Shown: positions 8,517 to 17,498, counted from the stretch's first letter. The stretch is 64,000 bases of DNA from DASRFA01 sp035651755 (GCA_035651755.1 DASRFA010000032.1:130008-194007); one strand, 5' to 3'. Translations and numbers: made by a program. Notes: generated by a model not told the origin, from the sequence alone.

Positions 8517-10367
8517 ATGAGCGAACGAGACCTCTTCGGCGCGTCCGCGACGTCGCGCACGTCCTCCGTACCGGATGCGGAGAAGGGCGCGTACCAGGTA
8601 CTCGCCCGCCGCGCCCGGCCGCAGACGTTCGCCGACGTCGTCGGGCAGGACCACGTGACGCAGACGCTCGTGAACGCGATCCGGAGCGGCCGGGTGGCGC
8701 ACGCGTTCGTCTTCAGCGGCATGCGCGGCGTCGGAAAGACCACCACCGCGCGCATCCTCGCCAAGTGCCTCAACTGCGAGGAGGGCCCGACCGCGGAGCC
8801 CTGCAATCGGTGCCGGAGCTGCATCGAGATCACCGAAGGCCGCGCGCTCGACGTCTTCGAGGTCGACGCTGCGTCTCAGACCGGCATCGACGCGACGCGC
8901 GAGCTCCTCGAAACGGTCAAGTACCAGCCGGCTGCCGGCCGCTATCGCATCTACATCATCGACGAGGCGCACGGCCTCTCGAAGCAGGCGGTCGACGCGT
9001 TCCTCAAGACGCTCGAGGAGCCGCCGCCGCACGTGAAGTTCATCCTCGCGACCACGGCGGCGCAGAAGCTGCCGCAGACGATCCTCTCGCGGTGCCAGCG
9101 CTACGACTTCCGCGCGGTCCCGGAGGAGACGGTGGCGCGCGCGCTCGCGGAGATCGTGAAGCGCGAGGGCGTCGCCGCCGAGGAGGAGGCGCTGCTCTCG
9201 CTCGCCCGCGAGTCGGGCGGCAGCATGCGCGACGCGACGTCCCTCCTCGACCAGGTGCTCGCGTTCGCGGACGGCCGCATCGACGCCGCGGCGGTCGCGG
9301 AAGCGCTCGGTCTGCCGGACGTGCGCGCGATCCGGGAGCTCGTGGCCGCGGTCGCGCGCCGCGATCCGGCCGAGGCGCTCGCGATCGTCGGCCGCGTCCA
9401 CGCCCAGGGAACGGATGCGGGCCGCTTCTGCGAGGGCGTGCTGACGCGCCTCCGGCATCTCGCGGTCGCGGCGACCGTCGCGCCCGAGGCCCTCGCGGAC
9501 CTCTCCGCCGCCGACCGGAAGGACGTCGCCGAGTCCGCGCGCGGCCTCGACCCGTCCGAACTGCAGCGCTGGTTCCGCATCCTGCTGGACGCGTTCGTCG
9601 ACCTCTCGCGCGCTCCGTCGCCGCGCCTCGTGCTGGAGATGGCGGTCCTCCGGATGGCGACGCTCGTGCCGATCGTGCCGCTCGACGACCTCGTGTCGCG
9701 GCTCGAGGCGATCGAGCTGGGGCAGGGCGCCGCGCGCCCGGCGGCCGGCCGCTCCGGGCCGCGCGCTTCCGCTTCGGTGCCCGCGTCGCTCGCCGGCGTC
9801 GGCGCGAAGCGGAACGAAGAACATGACGACGCGCCCGCGCGCCCGGCCACCGCGACGTCGACGTCGACGACCAACGGCGCGGGAACAGCGATCGCGCGCG
9901 ACATGGCCGCGTTCCGTTCGGGCGCAGGCTCGGACGGGGAGGACGGATCCGCCGGCGTCGGGGGTGCCGCGGAGAAGGTCGCGGAGAGCGGACCGCACCA
10001 GGAGCGCTGGCAACGACTCGTCGACGGTCTCCAGCGCGAGCGCGCGTCGCGGTTCTTCCGGCTCTCGTACAGCCGGGTCGTCGACTTCGACGACGACTCG
10101 CTGCGCGTCGCCGTCACCGGACGCGAAGCGGCGAACGCGCTCCTCGAGCGCGACGCGCGCGAGGCGATCGAAGCCGCGATCGCGCGCGAGTTCGAGCGCC
10201 CGCTGCGCTTCGTCCCGGTCGTTCCGGGCGAGACGCCGGCGGCGGAGCCGGCGCGCGTCGACCGCGCGACGCTCGATCGCCAGGCACGCGAGGATCCCCT
10301 CGTGCAGCTCAGCGTCGAGCTGCTCGAGGGCAGGGTCGAAGCGGTCGTGCCGCGGCTCCGCCGATGA
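8517..10367 (+). CDS. dnaX: DNA polymerase III subunits gamma and tau
   Basis: Clamp-loader ATPase of the replicative polymerase. 616 residues from ATG 8517. After ~30 poorly conserved residues, ARRARPQTFADVVGQDHV starts the AAA+ module. Walker A is GMRGVGKTTTAR; the zinc knuckle is CLNCEEGPTAEPCNRCRSC; IYIIDEAHGLSK is Walker B; ILSRCQRYDF carries the SRC motif. A disordered Ala/Thr/Ser-rich linker around residues 415-460 precedes a C-terminal domain that would be the tau part. I did not find a clear slippery heptamer, so a separately frameshifted gamma form is not predicted. Followed by ybaB and recR, the standard order. Confidence 0.96.
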   Translation: MSERDLFGASATSRTSSVPDAEKGAYQVLARRARPQTFADVVGQDHVTQTLVNAIRSGRVAHAFVFSGMRGVGKTTTARILAKCLNCEEGPTAEPCNRCRSCIEITEGRALDVFEVDAASQTGIDATRELLETVKYQPAAGRYRIYIIDEAHGLSKQAVDAFLKTLEEPPPHVKFILATTAAQKLPQTILSRCQRYDFRAVPEETVARALAEIVKREGVAAEEEALLSLARESGGSMRDATSLLDQVLAFADGRIDAAAVAEALGLPDVRAIRELVAAVARRDPAEALAIVGRVHAQGTDAGRFCEGVLTRLRHLAVAATVAPEALADLSAADRKDVAESARGLDPSELQRWFRILLDAFVDLSRAPSPRLVLEMAVLRMATLVPIVPLDDLVSRLEAIELGQGAARPAAGRSGPRASASVPASLAGVGAKRNEEHDDAPARPATATSTSTTNGAGTAIARDMAAFRSGAGSDGEDGSAGVGGAAEKVAESGPHQERWQRLVDGLQRERASRFFRLSYSRVVDFDDDSLRVAVTGREAANALLERDAREAIEAAIAREFERPLRFVPVVPGETPAAEPARVDRATLDRQAREDPLVQLSVELLEGRVEAVVPRLRR

Positions 10368-10406
10368 TCGAGATCGCGTGAGGCGAGCGGGCGCGAGGAG
10401 TCGAAG

Positions 10407-10736
10407 ATGTCGAAAGGGTTCGACCTGTCGAGCATCGGCAACCTGATGCAGCAGGCGCGCGAGATGCAGGAGCGGCTTTCGAGCCTGCAGGCCGAGGTCG
10501 GGGCGCGGACCATCGAGGCGAGCGCGGGCGGAGGCATGGTCACCGCGCGCGTGAACGGGAAGCTCGAGGTCCTGTCGATCGCGATCGACCCGCAGGTCCT
10601 CGAGGGCGGCGATCGCGAGATGCTGCAGGACCTCGTCGTCGCGGCCGTCAACCAGGCGATCCGCCAGGCGCAGGCGATGATGGCCGACGAGATGTCGAAG
10701 CTCACCGGAGGCCTGAAGATCCCCGGGCTCTCCTGA
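10407..10736 (+). CDS. ybaB: YbaB/EbfC nucleoid-associated protein
   Basis: Small DNA-binding protein, 109 residues. Begins MSKGFDLSSIGNLMQQAREM, and the family's core follows as MVTARVNGKLEVLSIAIDPQ, with a C-terminal helix rich in Asn/Gln/Met (VAAVNQAIRQAQAMMADEM). GAGGAG lies 8-13 bases before ATG 10407. Homologues bind DNA as dimers and coat the nucleoid. The place between dnaX and recR is near universal and supports the call. The C-terminal GGLKIPGLS resembles the usual GLxIPGL ending. Confidence 0.94.
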   Translation: MSKGFDLSSIGNLMQQAREMQERLSSLQAEVGARTIEASAGGGMVTARVNGKLEVLSIAIDPQVLEGGDREMLQDLVVAAVNQAIRQAQAMMADEMSKLTGGLKIPGLS

Positions 10737-10764
10737 ACGCCCGAGCGATCGCGCGGAGCGTCTC

Positions 10765-11367
10765 GTGTCCTCGGCCCTGACACCGTCCATGCAGCGCCTC
10801 GTCGAGGAGCTGAAGCGGCTCCCGGGAATCGGCGAGAAGACGGCGACGCGCCTCGCGTTCTTCGTGCTCCGGAGCGAGCACTCGTTCGCCGCGAACCTCG
10901 CGCAGGCGCTGCTCGGGGTGAAGGAGCAGAGCCGGCTGTGCTCGGTCTGCTACGGGCTGACCGAAAGCGACCCGTGCGGCATCTGCGCGGACCCGCGCCG
11001 GAAGGCCGAGGAGGTGTGCGTCGTCGAGGAGCCGGCCGACATGATGGCCCTCGAGCGCGCGCAGGAGTACCGCGGCCGCTATCACGTCCTCGGCGGGGCG
11101 CTCGCGCCGCTCGACGGGGTCGGACCGGAGCACCTCCGGTGCTCGGAGCTCGTGGACCGCGTCCGGCGCGGTGGGATCTCCGAGGTCATCGTCGCGACCA
11201 ACCCGACCGTCGAGGGCGAGGCGACCGCGCTCTACATCGCGCGCCTCGTGAAGCCGCTCGGGGTGCGGGTGACGCGCATCGCCCGGGGCCTGCCGATGGG
11301 CGGCGACGTCGAGTACACCGACGTGGTCACGCTCACGAAATCCCTCGAGGGCCGGCGCGAGATGTGA
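10765..11367 (+). CDS. recR: Recombination mediator RecR
   Basis: Helps RecO load RecA at gaps during recombinational repair. 200 residues from GTG 10765. The N-terminal helix-hairpin-helix is LKRLPGIGEKTATRLAF. Next is a four-Cys zinc motif (CSVCYGLTESDPCGIC). A Toprim domain begins at VCVVEEPADMMALERAQEY and includes the usual YHVLGGALAPLDGVGP. The C-terminal ARGLPMGGDVEYTD is also typical. Full length, no anomalies. Ends 66 bases before secF, and the gap shows nothing clear. Confidence 0.96.
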   Translation: MSSALTPSMQRLVEELKRLPGIGEKTATRLAFFVLRSEHSFAANLAQALLGVKEQSRLCSVCYGLTESDPCGICADPRRKAEEVCVVEEPADMMALERAQEYRGRYHVLGGALAPLDGVGPEHLRCSELVDRVRRGGISEVIVATNPTVEGEATALYIARLVKPLGVRVTRIARGLPMGGDVEYTDVVTLTKSLEGRREM

Positions 11368-11433
11368 CGAATCCGCCGTCGCAGTAGCGAGTTGTGAGCC
11401 CGGTGCCGCGATGGTAAGCAGCGCGGATTCCCC

Positions 11434-12489
11434 ATGGCAGAACCACGATCCACCGCCAAGGCGGGCACGGCTTCGCCTGCGAAGGCGGGCCCAGCCGCGC
11501 CTGCCAAGACCGGCGCCGCTCCCTCCGGCCGTAGGCCCGGCGCCGGCGCGCCGCCGCCGCCCCCGAACTACAAGTTCACGAGCGTCCTCCCGCGCAACCT
11601 CGCGATCGACTTCGTCGGCAAGCGGACGTCCTTCGTCATCATGTCGACGGTGCTCAACCTCCTCGCGCTCGTCCTTCTGTTCACCCGCGGACTGAACCTC
11701 GGCGTCGACTTCAAGGGCGGGACCGACATCCGGGTGCGCTTCACCGAGCCGACGACCGCGGCGGCCCTCCGCGACGAGCTCGGGGGACTCAACCTGCGCG
11801 ACCTCACGGTGCAGGACTTCGGCGTTCAGGGGAAGGAGTTCCTCCTCCGCTTCGAGATCCAGGAAGGGCAGGAGATGAGCTCGATCTCCGAAACCCTTTC
11901 GACGCTCTTCAAGGAGACGCGGCCGGAGGGATCGTTCGAGATCCTGAGCGTCGAGAGCGTCGGGCCCCGGGTCGGGTCCGAGCTTCGCCAGCGAGGGTTC
12001 CTCGCGGTCGCCGTCGCGACCGTCTTCATGGGCATCTACGTCGCGCTGCGCTTCGAGTTCAGCTTCGGCGTCGGTGCGGTGATCGCCCTCATCCACGACG
12101 TGCTGATCGCGCTCGGCGCGCTCATCCTGACCCGCATGCCGTTCGACCTGACGACCCTCGCCGCCCTGCTGACGGTCGTCGGCTTCTCGATCCACGATAC
12201 GATCATCGTGTCCGACCGGATCCGCGAGAAGCTGAAGCGCGAGCGCCGCGCCGATCTCGGCGACGTGATCAACCGGAGCATCAACGAGACCCTGTCGCGG
12301 ACGATCCTGACGACGGGCACGGCGCTCCTCGTGCTGCTCGCGCTGTACTTCGTCGGCGGCACCGGGCTTCAGCCGTTCGCGTTCACGCTGATCGTCGGCT
12401 TCATCACCGGCACGTACTCGTCGATCTACATCGCCGCGCCGGTCGTCCTGTTCTGGTCGAAGCACTCCAAGCAAGCGCGGACGGCTTGA
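11434..12489 (+). CDS. secF: Protein translocase subunit SecF
   Basis: Inner-membrane partner of SecD that uses the proton gradient to help proteins leave the Sec channel. 351 residues. The first ~45 are a low-complexity Ala/Pro/Lys stretch not usual for SecF. Typical features follow: a first membrane helix after FVGKRTSF, the periplasmic P4 region opening with GLNLGVDFKGGTDI, SVGPRVGSEL, then five C-terminal helices with ALIHDVLIALG, VGFSIHDTIIVSDRIRE and SINETLSRTILTTGTA. No secD lies on either side within the window: recR is upstream and an SDR downstream. SecD is probably elsewhere. ATG 11439-type alternatives are not in frame; the next in-frame Met is in IMSTVLN, too late. Confidence 0.94.
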   Translation: MAEPRSTAKAGTASPAKAGPAAPAKTGAAPSGRRPGAGAPPPPPNYKFTSVLPRNLAIDFVGKRTSFVIMSTVLNLLALVLLFTRGLNLGVDFKGGTDIRVRFTEPTTAAALRDELGGLNLRDLTVQDFGVQGKEFLLRFEIQEGQEMSSISETLSTLFKETRPEGSFEILSVESVGPRVGSELRQRGFLAVAVATVFMGIYVALRFEFSFGVGAVIALIHDVLIALGALILTRMPFDLTTLAALLTVVGFSIHDTIIVSDRIREKLKRERRADLGDVINRSINETLSRTILTTGTALLVLLALYFVGGTGLQPFAFTLIVGFITGTYSSIYIAAPVVLFWSKHSKQARTA

Positions 12490-12554
12490 CGCGCCGCTTC
12501 GAGCGGACGCGACGCCGCCCTTTCGTCCGGGCGCGCGGCGTTGCATGAGGACCC

Positions 12555-13307
12555 ATGCGGTTCTCTTCTCGGCGCGCTCTCGTCACCGGCGCCGCGTCCG
12601 GCATCGGGCGCGCGACGGCGCTCCGCCTCGCTCGTGAAGGCGCCGCCGTCGCGTGTCTCGACCGCGACGAGCCGGGGCTCGCGTCGCTGGTCGACGAGGT
12701 CGCGGGGTCGGGCGTCCGGGGCGCGGCACGCGTGGTCGCGTGCGACCTGTCGATGCGCGAGGCGGTCCAGCCGATCGTACGCGACGCGATCGCCGCGCTC
12801 GGCGGCCTCGACGTCCTCTGCAACGTCGCGGGCATCGGGGGCTTCCGGCTGGACCACGAGCAGACGCTCGAGGACTGGGACCGCATCATCGGGATCAATC
12901 TCACGGGCACCTGGCTCGTCTGCCAGGCCGCGCTCCCGGCGCTGCTCGCGAGCCGCGGCGCGATCGTGAATACCGCGTCGACCGCCGCGACCGACGCGAC
13001 GCCGTACTCGAGCGCCTATGCCGCGTCGAAGGGCGGGGTGGTCGCCCTCACGCGCTCGCTCGCGATCAACCACGTCAAGTCCGGGCTCCGGGTGAACTGC
13101 GTCGCGCCCGGGCCGGTCGACACGCCGATCGCGGCCGACTACGTGCCGCCGGAAGGGTCGGACCTCTCGTTGATCGGGGTGATCCTGCCGTTCGGCGAGA
13201 TCGGGAGGCCGGAGGAGGTCGCTGCGGTCATCGCGTTCCTGGCCTCGGACGAGGCGAGCCACGTCAACGGGCAGATCGTGCGCGTCGACGGCGGAAAGCG
13301 CGCCTAG
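12555..13307 (+). CDS. Short-chain dehydrogenase/reductase (classical SDR)
   Basis: NAD(P)-dependent oxidoreductase of unknown substrate, 250 residues. TGAASGIGRAT near residue 12 is the nucleotide-binding loop. CLDRDEPG with Asp after the second strand suggests NAD rather than NADP. NVAGIGG is the NAG-type motif; the catalytic Ser is in NTASTAATD and the Tyr/Lys pair in YAASKGG. VNCVAPGPVDTP and the C-terminal VNGQIVRVDGGKRA are classic. FabG-like in shape, but there are no fatty-acid genes nearby. A VOC gene lies tail to tail 22 bases downstream. Confidence 0.9.
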   Translation: MRFSSRRALVTGAASGIGRATALRLAREGAAVACLDRDEPGLASLVDEVAGSGVRGAARVVACDLSMREAVQPIVRDAIAALGGLDVLCNVAGIGGFRLDHEQTLEDWDRIIGINLTGTWLVCQAALPALLASRGAIVNTASTAATDATPYSSAYAASKGGVVALTRSLAINHVKSGLRVNCVAPGPVDTPIAADYVPPEGSDLSLIGVILPFGEIGRPEEVAAVIAFLASDEASHVNGQIVRVDGGKRA

Positions 13308-13329
13308 GCCGGCCGCTTCGGCTTCCGCG

Positions 13330-14265
13330 TCAAGTCGCGCGCACCGGCGGGGTCTGGATCAGCTCGACGCACGCCCCATCCGGGTCCGGAAAGAAGAGCG
13401 CCCAGAGGCCGTCGATCGGGATCTCGGGCCCCATCTCCAGCCAGACCGGCGGTCCCGTCGCGCGCACGCCGCGGCGCTCGAGGTCCGCGTGCCAGGCGTG
13501 CACGTCGTCGACGAGGAACGCCACGCGGAACGGTCCGAGCTGGTTCGCGACGGCGGGGACCCGGGCGGCTGCGGCCGGTGTGCGCCAGTGCTCCAAGCGG
13601 AGCGCGTACTGCGCCGGCCGATGCGGGACCCGGAGGAGGGCGGCGTCCCAGGCCGCGTCGCCGCTCCGTCCGTAGGACGCCCCGGGCCCGCGCGCCGCGC
13701 GCTCGCGCTCGCTCACCTCGAGGCCGAGGACGTCGCCATACCACGCGACCGCGCGCTCGAGATCGGAGCAGACGACCGCGACGTGACGCGCCTCGACGGC
13801 CTGCGCGCAGCCGGGGTCCTCGACCACCTCGACGACCGTGCCGTCGGGATCGAAGACCCAGGCGAAGCGACGCGACGCGCCGCCCCGCACGACGCTGCCC
13901 GCCGGGAGCGACGTGCCGCCCGCGCTCGCCATGCGGGAGAGCGCCGCATCGAGCGACGGCACCGCGTACCCGACGCGGTGGATGCCGAGCGCGGGTGCCG
14001 CGCCGGGCGGCTTCCCGATCGGCCGCGGGATCCGCCACTCGAGGAGGTCGAGCGAGGCCGACGCCCCCATCCCGCGCGGATCGTCGAGCACCCACGCGTC
14101 CCAGAGCGCGTCGCCCGCGATGCCGAATCCCGCTCCCGGCTGCGGCTTCTCGGGGCGCGTGTGCGCGCTCGCCACGAGGCCCACGCCGTCCTGGTAGAAG
14201 CGGCGCGAGCGCGCGAGGTCCGAGCAGTTCACGTTGACGTGCATGAAGCCGGCGAGCTCGGCCAT
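13330..14265 (-). CDS. VOC-superfamily protein with two glyoxalase/dioxygenase-like domains
   Basis: 311 residues. The first vicinal-oxygen-chelate domain begins MHVNVNCSDLARSRRFYQDG and the second begins around residue 165 at HVAVVCSDLERAVAWYGDVL, each with the family's opening beta-alpha unit. The protein ends with a strand pair typical of the fold (LFFPDPDGACVELIQTPP). Metal ligands would be the His in MHVNV, the Glu in CVELIQ and equivalents in domain 2. Substrate unknown: members include extradiol dioxygenases, lyases and resistance proteins. Start at ATG 14265. Divergent from the sigma-factor gene. Confidence 0.82.
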   Translation of the reverse strand: MAELAGFMHVNVNCSDLARSRRFYQDGVGLVASAHTRPEKPQPGAGFGIAGDALWDAWVLDDPRGMGASASLDLLEWRIPRPIGKPPGAAPALGIHRVGYAVPSLDAALSRMASAGGTSLPAGSVVRGGASRRFAWVFDPDGTVVEVVEDPGCAQAVEARHVAVVCSDLERAVAWYGDVLGLEVSERERAARGPGASYGRSGDAAWDAALLRVPHRPAQYALRLEHWRTPAAAARVPAVANQLGPFRVAFLVDDVHAWHADLERRGVRATGPPVWLEMGPEIPIDGLWALFFPDPDGACVELIQTPPVRAT

Positions 14266-14430
14266 GGCAGCAGCGTAGCCGCGACGCCGCGGTGACGCTC
14301 ATCCCGGAAGCTCGCTGCCGCCGTACCGCGAAACGGCGGCTCGCAATCCCTTCGCGGGGGCCCGTATCCTGGGTCACCGGTCGATCGTCCTGCGTGAGTG
14401 AGAGCTCCAACGATGAAGGAGGGTCTCCGC

Positions 14431-15447
14431 ATGCCCGAGCCGGAAGCCGAGCGCGTACTCGCCGACGACCTGCGCACCGCCTGGCACCGCTACGTCGACC
14501 TGCTGGCGCCCCTTCGCCCGGCGCTGTTCGCCTATTGCCGGCGCCTCACCGGCAACGTCTGGGACGCGGAGGATCTGGCGCAGGACACCCTGCTGCGGGT
14601 CTTCGGGCAGTGGGGCGTCGCCGAGCCGCAGATCCGCGATCTGCGCTCGTATCTGCTTCGGACCGCGACCAACGTCTGGATCGATCTCCGGCGGCGGCGC
14701 GAGACCGAGGCGCGCGCTCCGCTCGCCGACCCCGCAGCGATGCCGTCGGCGGCGCCCGCACCGGACGCGTCGAGCGACGTCCGCGACGCCGGCGCGCGAC
14801 TCCTCCAGCGGCTCGCGCCCAGGGAAAGAGCCGCGCTCGTCCTGAAGGAGGCCTTCGACATGACGCTCGAGGAGATCGCGACGCTGCTCGCCACGACGAC
14901 CGGCGCCGTCAAGTCCGCGCTGCACCGCGGTCGCGCGAGCCTTCGCGAGCCCGAAGAAGCCGCCGACGCGTCCGCGTGTCGCCGCGGGGCGCCGTCGCCG
15001 GAGCTCCTGGATCGATTCATCGACCACTACAGCCGGCGCGACGTGAATGGGCTCGTCGCGCTCATGCTCGAGGGCGCTTCGGCGGAGAACGTCGGCAACT
15101 CGTTCCACGTCGGCCTCGACCCGGTCGCCGGCGTCCCGCGGTTCCTCGAAAAGGTGGTGCACGGGCACCCGGAGTGGCCCGCGGAGTTCCTGTACGAATC
15201 GGCTCGCCTGGTGCGGGTCGAGGTCGAGGGCGAGCCGGTCCTGCTGGCGCTCGTCACGCGGCGCGGACGCGAGAAGCTCGAGGTCGCGTTGCGGTTCGAC
15301 GAGGAGGACGGGCGGATCGCGCGGATTCGCGCGTACGGGTTCTGCCCGGAGACGATGCGCGCGATCGGTGAGCTGACGGGCCTCCCGGTGCGGACGGGGA
15401 TCTACCGCGCGCCCACGCCGGCGCCCGGGGCGCGCTGGCCCGAGTAG
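14431..15447 (+). CDS. ECF RNA polymerase sigma factor with SnoaL-like C-terminal domain
   Basis: 338 residues. AAGGAGG at 14416-14422 lies eight bases before ATG 14431, which settles the start over ATG 14413 and GTG 14398. Region 2 is clear (AYCRRLTGNVWDAEDLAQDT, then LRSYLLRTATNVWIDLRRRR). Region 4 is APRERAALVLKEAFD, then TLEEIATLLATTTGAVKSAL. After residue ~195 a SnoaL/NTF2-like domain (LLDRFIDHYSRRDVNGLVAL, then RIARIRAYGFCPETM) replaces an anti-sigma partner; in ECF groups with this fusion the tail modulates activity. No anti-sigma gene is adjacent. It reads towards the S74 repeat protein, which is a candidate target. Confidence 0.88.
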   Translation: MPEPEAERVLADDLRTAWHRYVDLLAPLRPALFAYCRRLTGNVWDAEDLAQDTLLRVFGQWGVAEPQIRDLRSYLLRTATNVWIDLRRRRETEARAPLADPAAMPSAAPAPDASSDVRDAGARLLQRLAPRERAALVLKEAFDMTLEEIATLLATTTGAVKSALHRGRASLREPEEAADASACRRGAPSPELLDRFIDHYSRRDVNGLVALMLEGASAENVGNSFHVGLDPVAGVPRFLEKVVHGHPEWPAEFLYESARLVRVEVEGEPVLLALVTRRGREKLEVALRFDEEDGRIARIRAYGFCPETMRAIGELTGLPVRTGIYRAPTPAPGARWPE

Positions 15448-15603
15448 GCCACCTCGATACGAATCGCGCTTCGTAGAGCGCCATTCTTGCCGTGCGCGCG
15501 CTGCGCCGCATCGCGTCGCCCGCGTCCGTCGCGGTGCGCGTCGCACGCCCCCGCCGCCGCCGTCGCCGCTCTCCTTCGCACGTCACGATCGTTCCCGCCT
15601 GCC

Positions 15604-15617
15604 GTCACGTTCGTGAC
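15604..15617. promoter_or_regulatory. Perfect dyad upstream of the S74 protein gene
   Basis: GTCACG-TT-CGTGAC, 6-bp perfect arms with a 2-base spacer, 127 bases before the ATG of the next gene. It lies within a 296-base stretch (15448-15743) that has no convincing gene of its own. It could be a regulator-binding site; the protein is unknown. Confidence 0.4.
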
Positions 15618-15743
15618 GAGGCGCATGTCACGCCTTCGGGTTCAGAGAAGAACCGTGCACCGCAGCGCTCGGTCGGGGATGCCGCGGTGCCCATGAGAAC
15701 GAACCCGAGGGGCCTCGGAAGACGTTCGCCAAGGAGAGAAGCG

Positions 15744-17498
15744 ATGAAGGCTCGATTGCTCGCGCTCGCCGTCCTGCTCGGTGCGCCCATGGCCGCCCAC
15801 GCGACGGTGCAGGTGCCCGTCACGTACACGGTCGACTACAAGACGTTCAAGAACATCCTCGTCAACACGCCGATCACGTTCGAGCTCCATACGGACGCGG
15901 CCTGCGCCACGGCGGCCGTGGTCTCGCAGACGATCAACGTCCAGGACATCGCGCACATCGACGTCCTGAAGCGTCTGACGCCGAAGGCATCGCTGAAGGC
16001 GCCCCAGACGGCGGTGCTCAATCACGTGCTGAGCGGCGCACCTGCCGAGGTGCCGCTCTACCTCAGCGTGCTGGGCTCTGGCGTCGTGCCGGTCGGCGGA
16101 TCGTGCCAGGGACAGAACTCCACGGTGCACTACACGACGACGGACAACACGTTCGTCGGGCAGTCGGCCGGAAGCTCGAACACGACCGGCTCCTTCAACA
16201 CGGCGGTCGGAAACCAGGCGCTCAAGCAGAACCAGACCGGCATCAGCAACACTGCGGTCGGCAACCATGCGCTCCAGAACACGACGGTGTCGCACAACAC
16301 CGCGGTCGGCGAGCAGGCGATGCAGAACACGACGACCGGAAACCCGAACGTGGCGGTCGGCGAGTATGCGCTCCTGAACAACACGACGGGCAGCGCGAAC
16401 ACGGCCGTCGGAACGTCGGCGCTGTCGACCAATCAGACGGGCGTGCGAAACACCGCAGTGGGTCACGGCGCGTTGCAGAGCTCGACCAGCTCCGACAATG
16501 TCGCGGTCGGCCAGCAGGCGATGCAGAACGCGACGACCGGCAGCTTCAACGTCGCACTCGGGACGTTCGCGCTGCAATCGAACCAGACCGGCATCAGCAA
16601 CACGGCCGTCGGACAGTCCGCGCTGCGGAACACCACGGTCTCGCACAACACCGCCGTCGGCGAGCAAGCGCTGCAGAACGACACCACGGGCACGCAGAAC
16701 GTCGGCGTGGGCGAGTACGCCCTCATCAACGTGACGACCGGCAGCAACAACGTCGGCGTCGGCGTCGGCGCGACCTCCAACGTCACGACCGGGAGCAACA
16801 ACATCTCGCTCGGCATCAACGCGGGCGCGAGCCGGACCGGTGGCGACAGCAACAACATCGACATCGGGAACGCCGGACAGGCCGGCGAGAGCAACGCGAT
16901 CCGGATCGGCAATGCTGGGACGGCGGCCGCGACGAACGTGAACATCCTGGGCATCTTCGGCGGCGGCGTGAACGGCAGCGGCCTCGGCGTCATGGTGGAC
17001 AACACCGGGAAGCTCGGCGTCGGGATCTCGTCGGCCCGCTTCAAGGAGGACATCCAGGATCTCGGCGATCGCACCGACGACCTGATGAAGCTCCGCCCGG
17101 TCCGCTTCCACTACAAGAAGGACATCGACCCGCTGCAGGTGGAGGAGTACGGCCTCGTGGCGGAGGAGGTGGCGAAGGTCTACCCGAACCTCGTCGTCAA
17201 CGACGACAAGGGCGTCCCGCTCACCGTCCGGTACCACCTCCTGAACGCCATGCTCCTGAACGAGGTCCAGAAGCAGGCGCGCCGGCTCGCGGCCCAGGAG
17301 AAGCTCGTCGCCGAGCAGGTGCGGCTCGCAAAGGAGCAGAACGAGCTCGTGCGCGCGCAGGCGCAGGAGATCGCCGAGATGCGGACCCGTCTCGTCGCGG
17401 TGGAAGCCGAGGCCGGCCGGGGCGCCGAGCGCGCTCTGCCCACGCACGCGTCGGCGGGCTTCCCGGCAGCGGCTGCCGCCACCCTGGTTTCGCAGTGA
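15744..17498 (+). CDS. Secreted repeat protein with C-terminal S74 intramolecular chaperone domain
   Basis: 584 residues. AAGGAG precedes ATG 15744 by eight bases. Signal peptide MKARLLALAVLLGAPMAAHA. An N-terminal domain of ~130 residues is followed by at least 12 tandem units of 16-17 residues of the form NTAVG..AL..NTTG.. (residues 152-352), a head-like beta-roll as seen in trimeric fibres. The end holds a peptidase-S74/tail-fibre chaperone: SARFKEDIQDLGDRTDDLMK, RPVRFHYKKD, EYGLVAEEVAKVYPNLV. A coiled coil (QEKLVAEQVRLAKEQNELVR) follows. S74 domains help trimeric fibres fold and may cut themselves off. No other phage gene is nearby, so this looks like a cellular surface or matrix protein. 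It was possibly acquired from phage. Confidence 0.85.
   Translation: MKARLLALAVLLGAPMAAHATVQVPVTYTVDYKTFKNILVNTPITFELHTDAACATAAVVSQTINVQDIAHIDVLKRLTPKASLKAPQTAVLNHVLSGAPAEVPLYLSVLGSGVVPVGGSCQGQNSTVHYTTTDNTFVGQSAGSSNTTGSFNTAVGNQALKQNQTGISNTAVGNHALQNTTVSHNTAVGEQAMQNTTTGNPNVAVGEYALLNNTTGSANTAVGTSALSTNQTGVRNTAVGHGALQSSTSSDNVAVGQQAMQNATTGSFNVALGTFALQSNQTGISNTAVGQSALRNTTVSHNTAVGEQALQNDTTGTQNVGVGEYALINVTTGSNNVGVGVGATSNVTTGSNNISLGINAGASRTGGDSNNIDIGNAGQAGESNAIRIGNAGTAAATNVNILGIFGGGVNGSGLGVMVDNTGKLGVGISSARFKEDIQDLGDRTDDLMKLRPVRFHYKKDIDPLQVEEYGLVAEEVAKVYPNLVVNDDKGVPLTVRYHLLNAMLLNEVQKQARRLAAQEKLVAEQVRLAKEQNELVRAQAQEIAEMRTRLVAVEAEAGRGAERALPTHASAGFPAAAAATLVSQ
16197..16799 (+). repeat. Tandem 48/51-bp coding repeats with a 351-bp higher-order period
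   Basis: Twelve units of 17 or 16 codons inside the S74 protein. The unit-length order 17,16,17,17,17,16,17 repeats after seven units: the stretch starting AACACTGCGGTCGG at 16248 matches that starting AACACGGCCGTCGG at 16599, exactly 351 bp later, and the following units also correspond (EQAMQNTTTG with EQALQNDTTG, EYALLN with EYALIN). This indicates growth by block duplication rather than unit by unit. Confidence 0.85.

Noticed and set aside
16197..16799. CRISPR array
   Set aside because: Regular 48/51-bp spacing is due to in-frame protein repeats with continuous coding; no constant repeat/variable spacer pattern.
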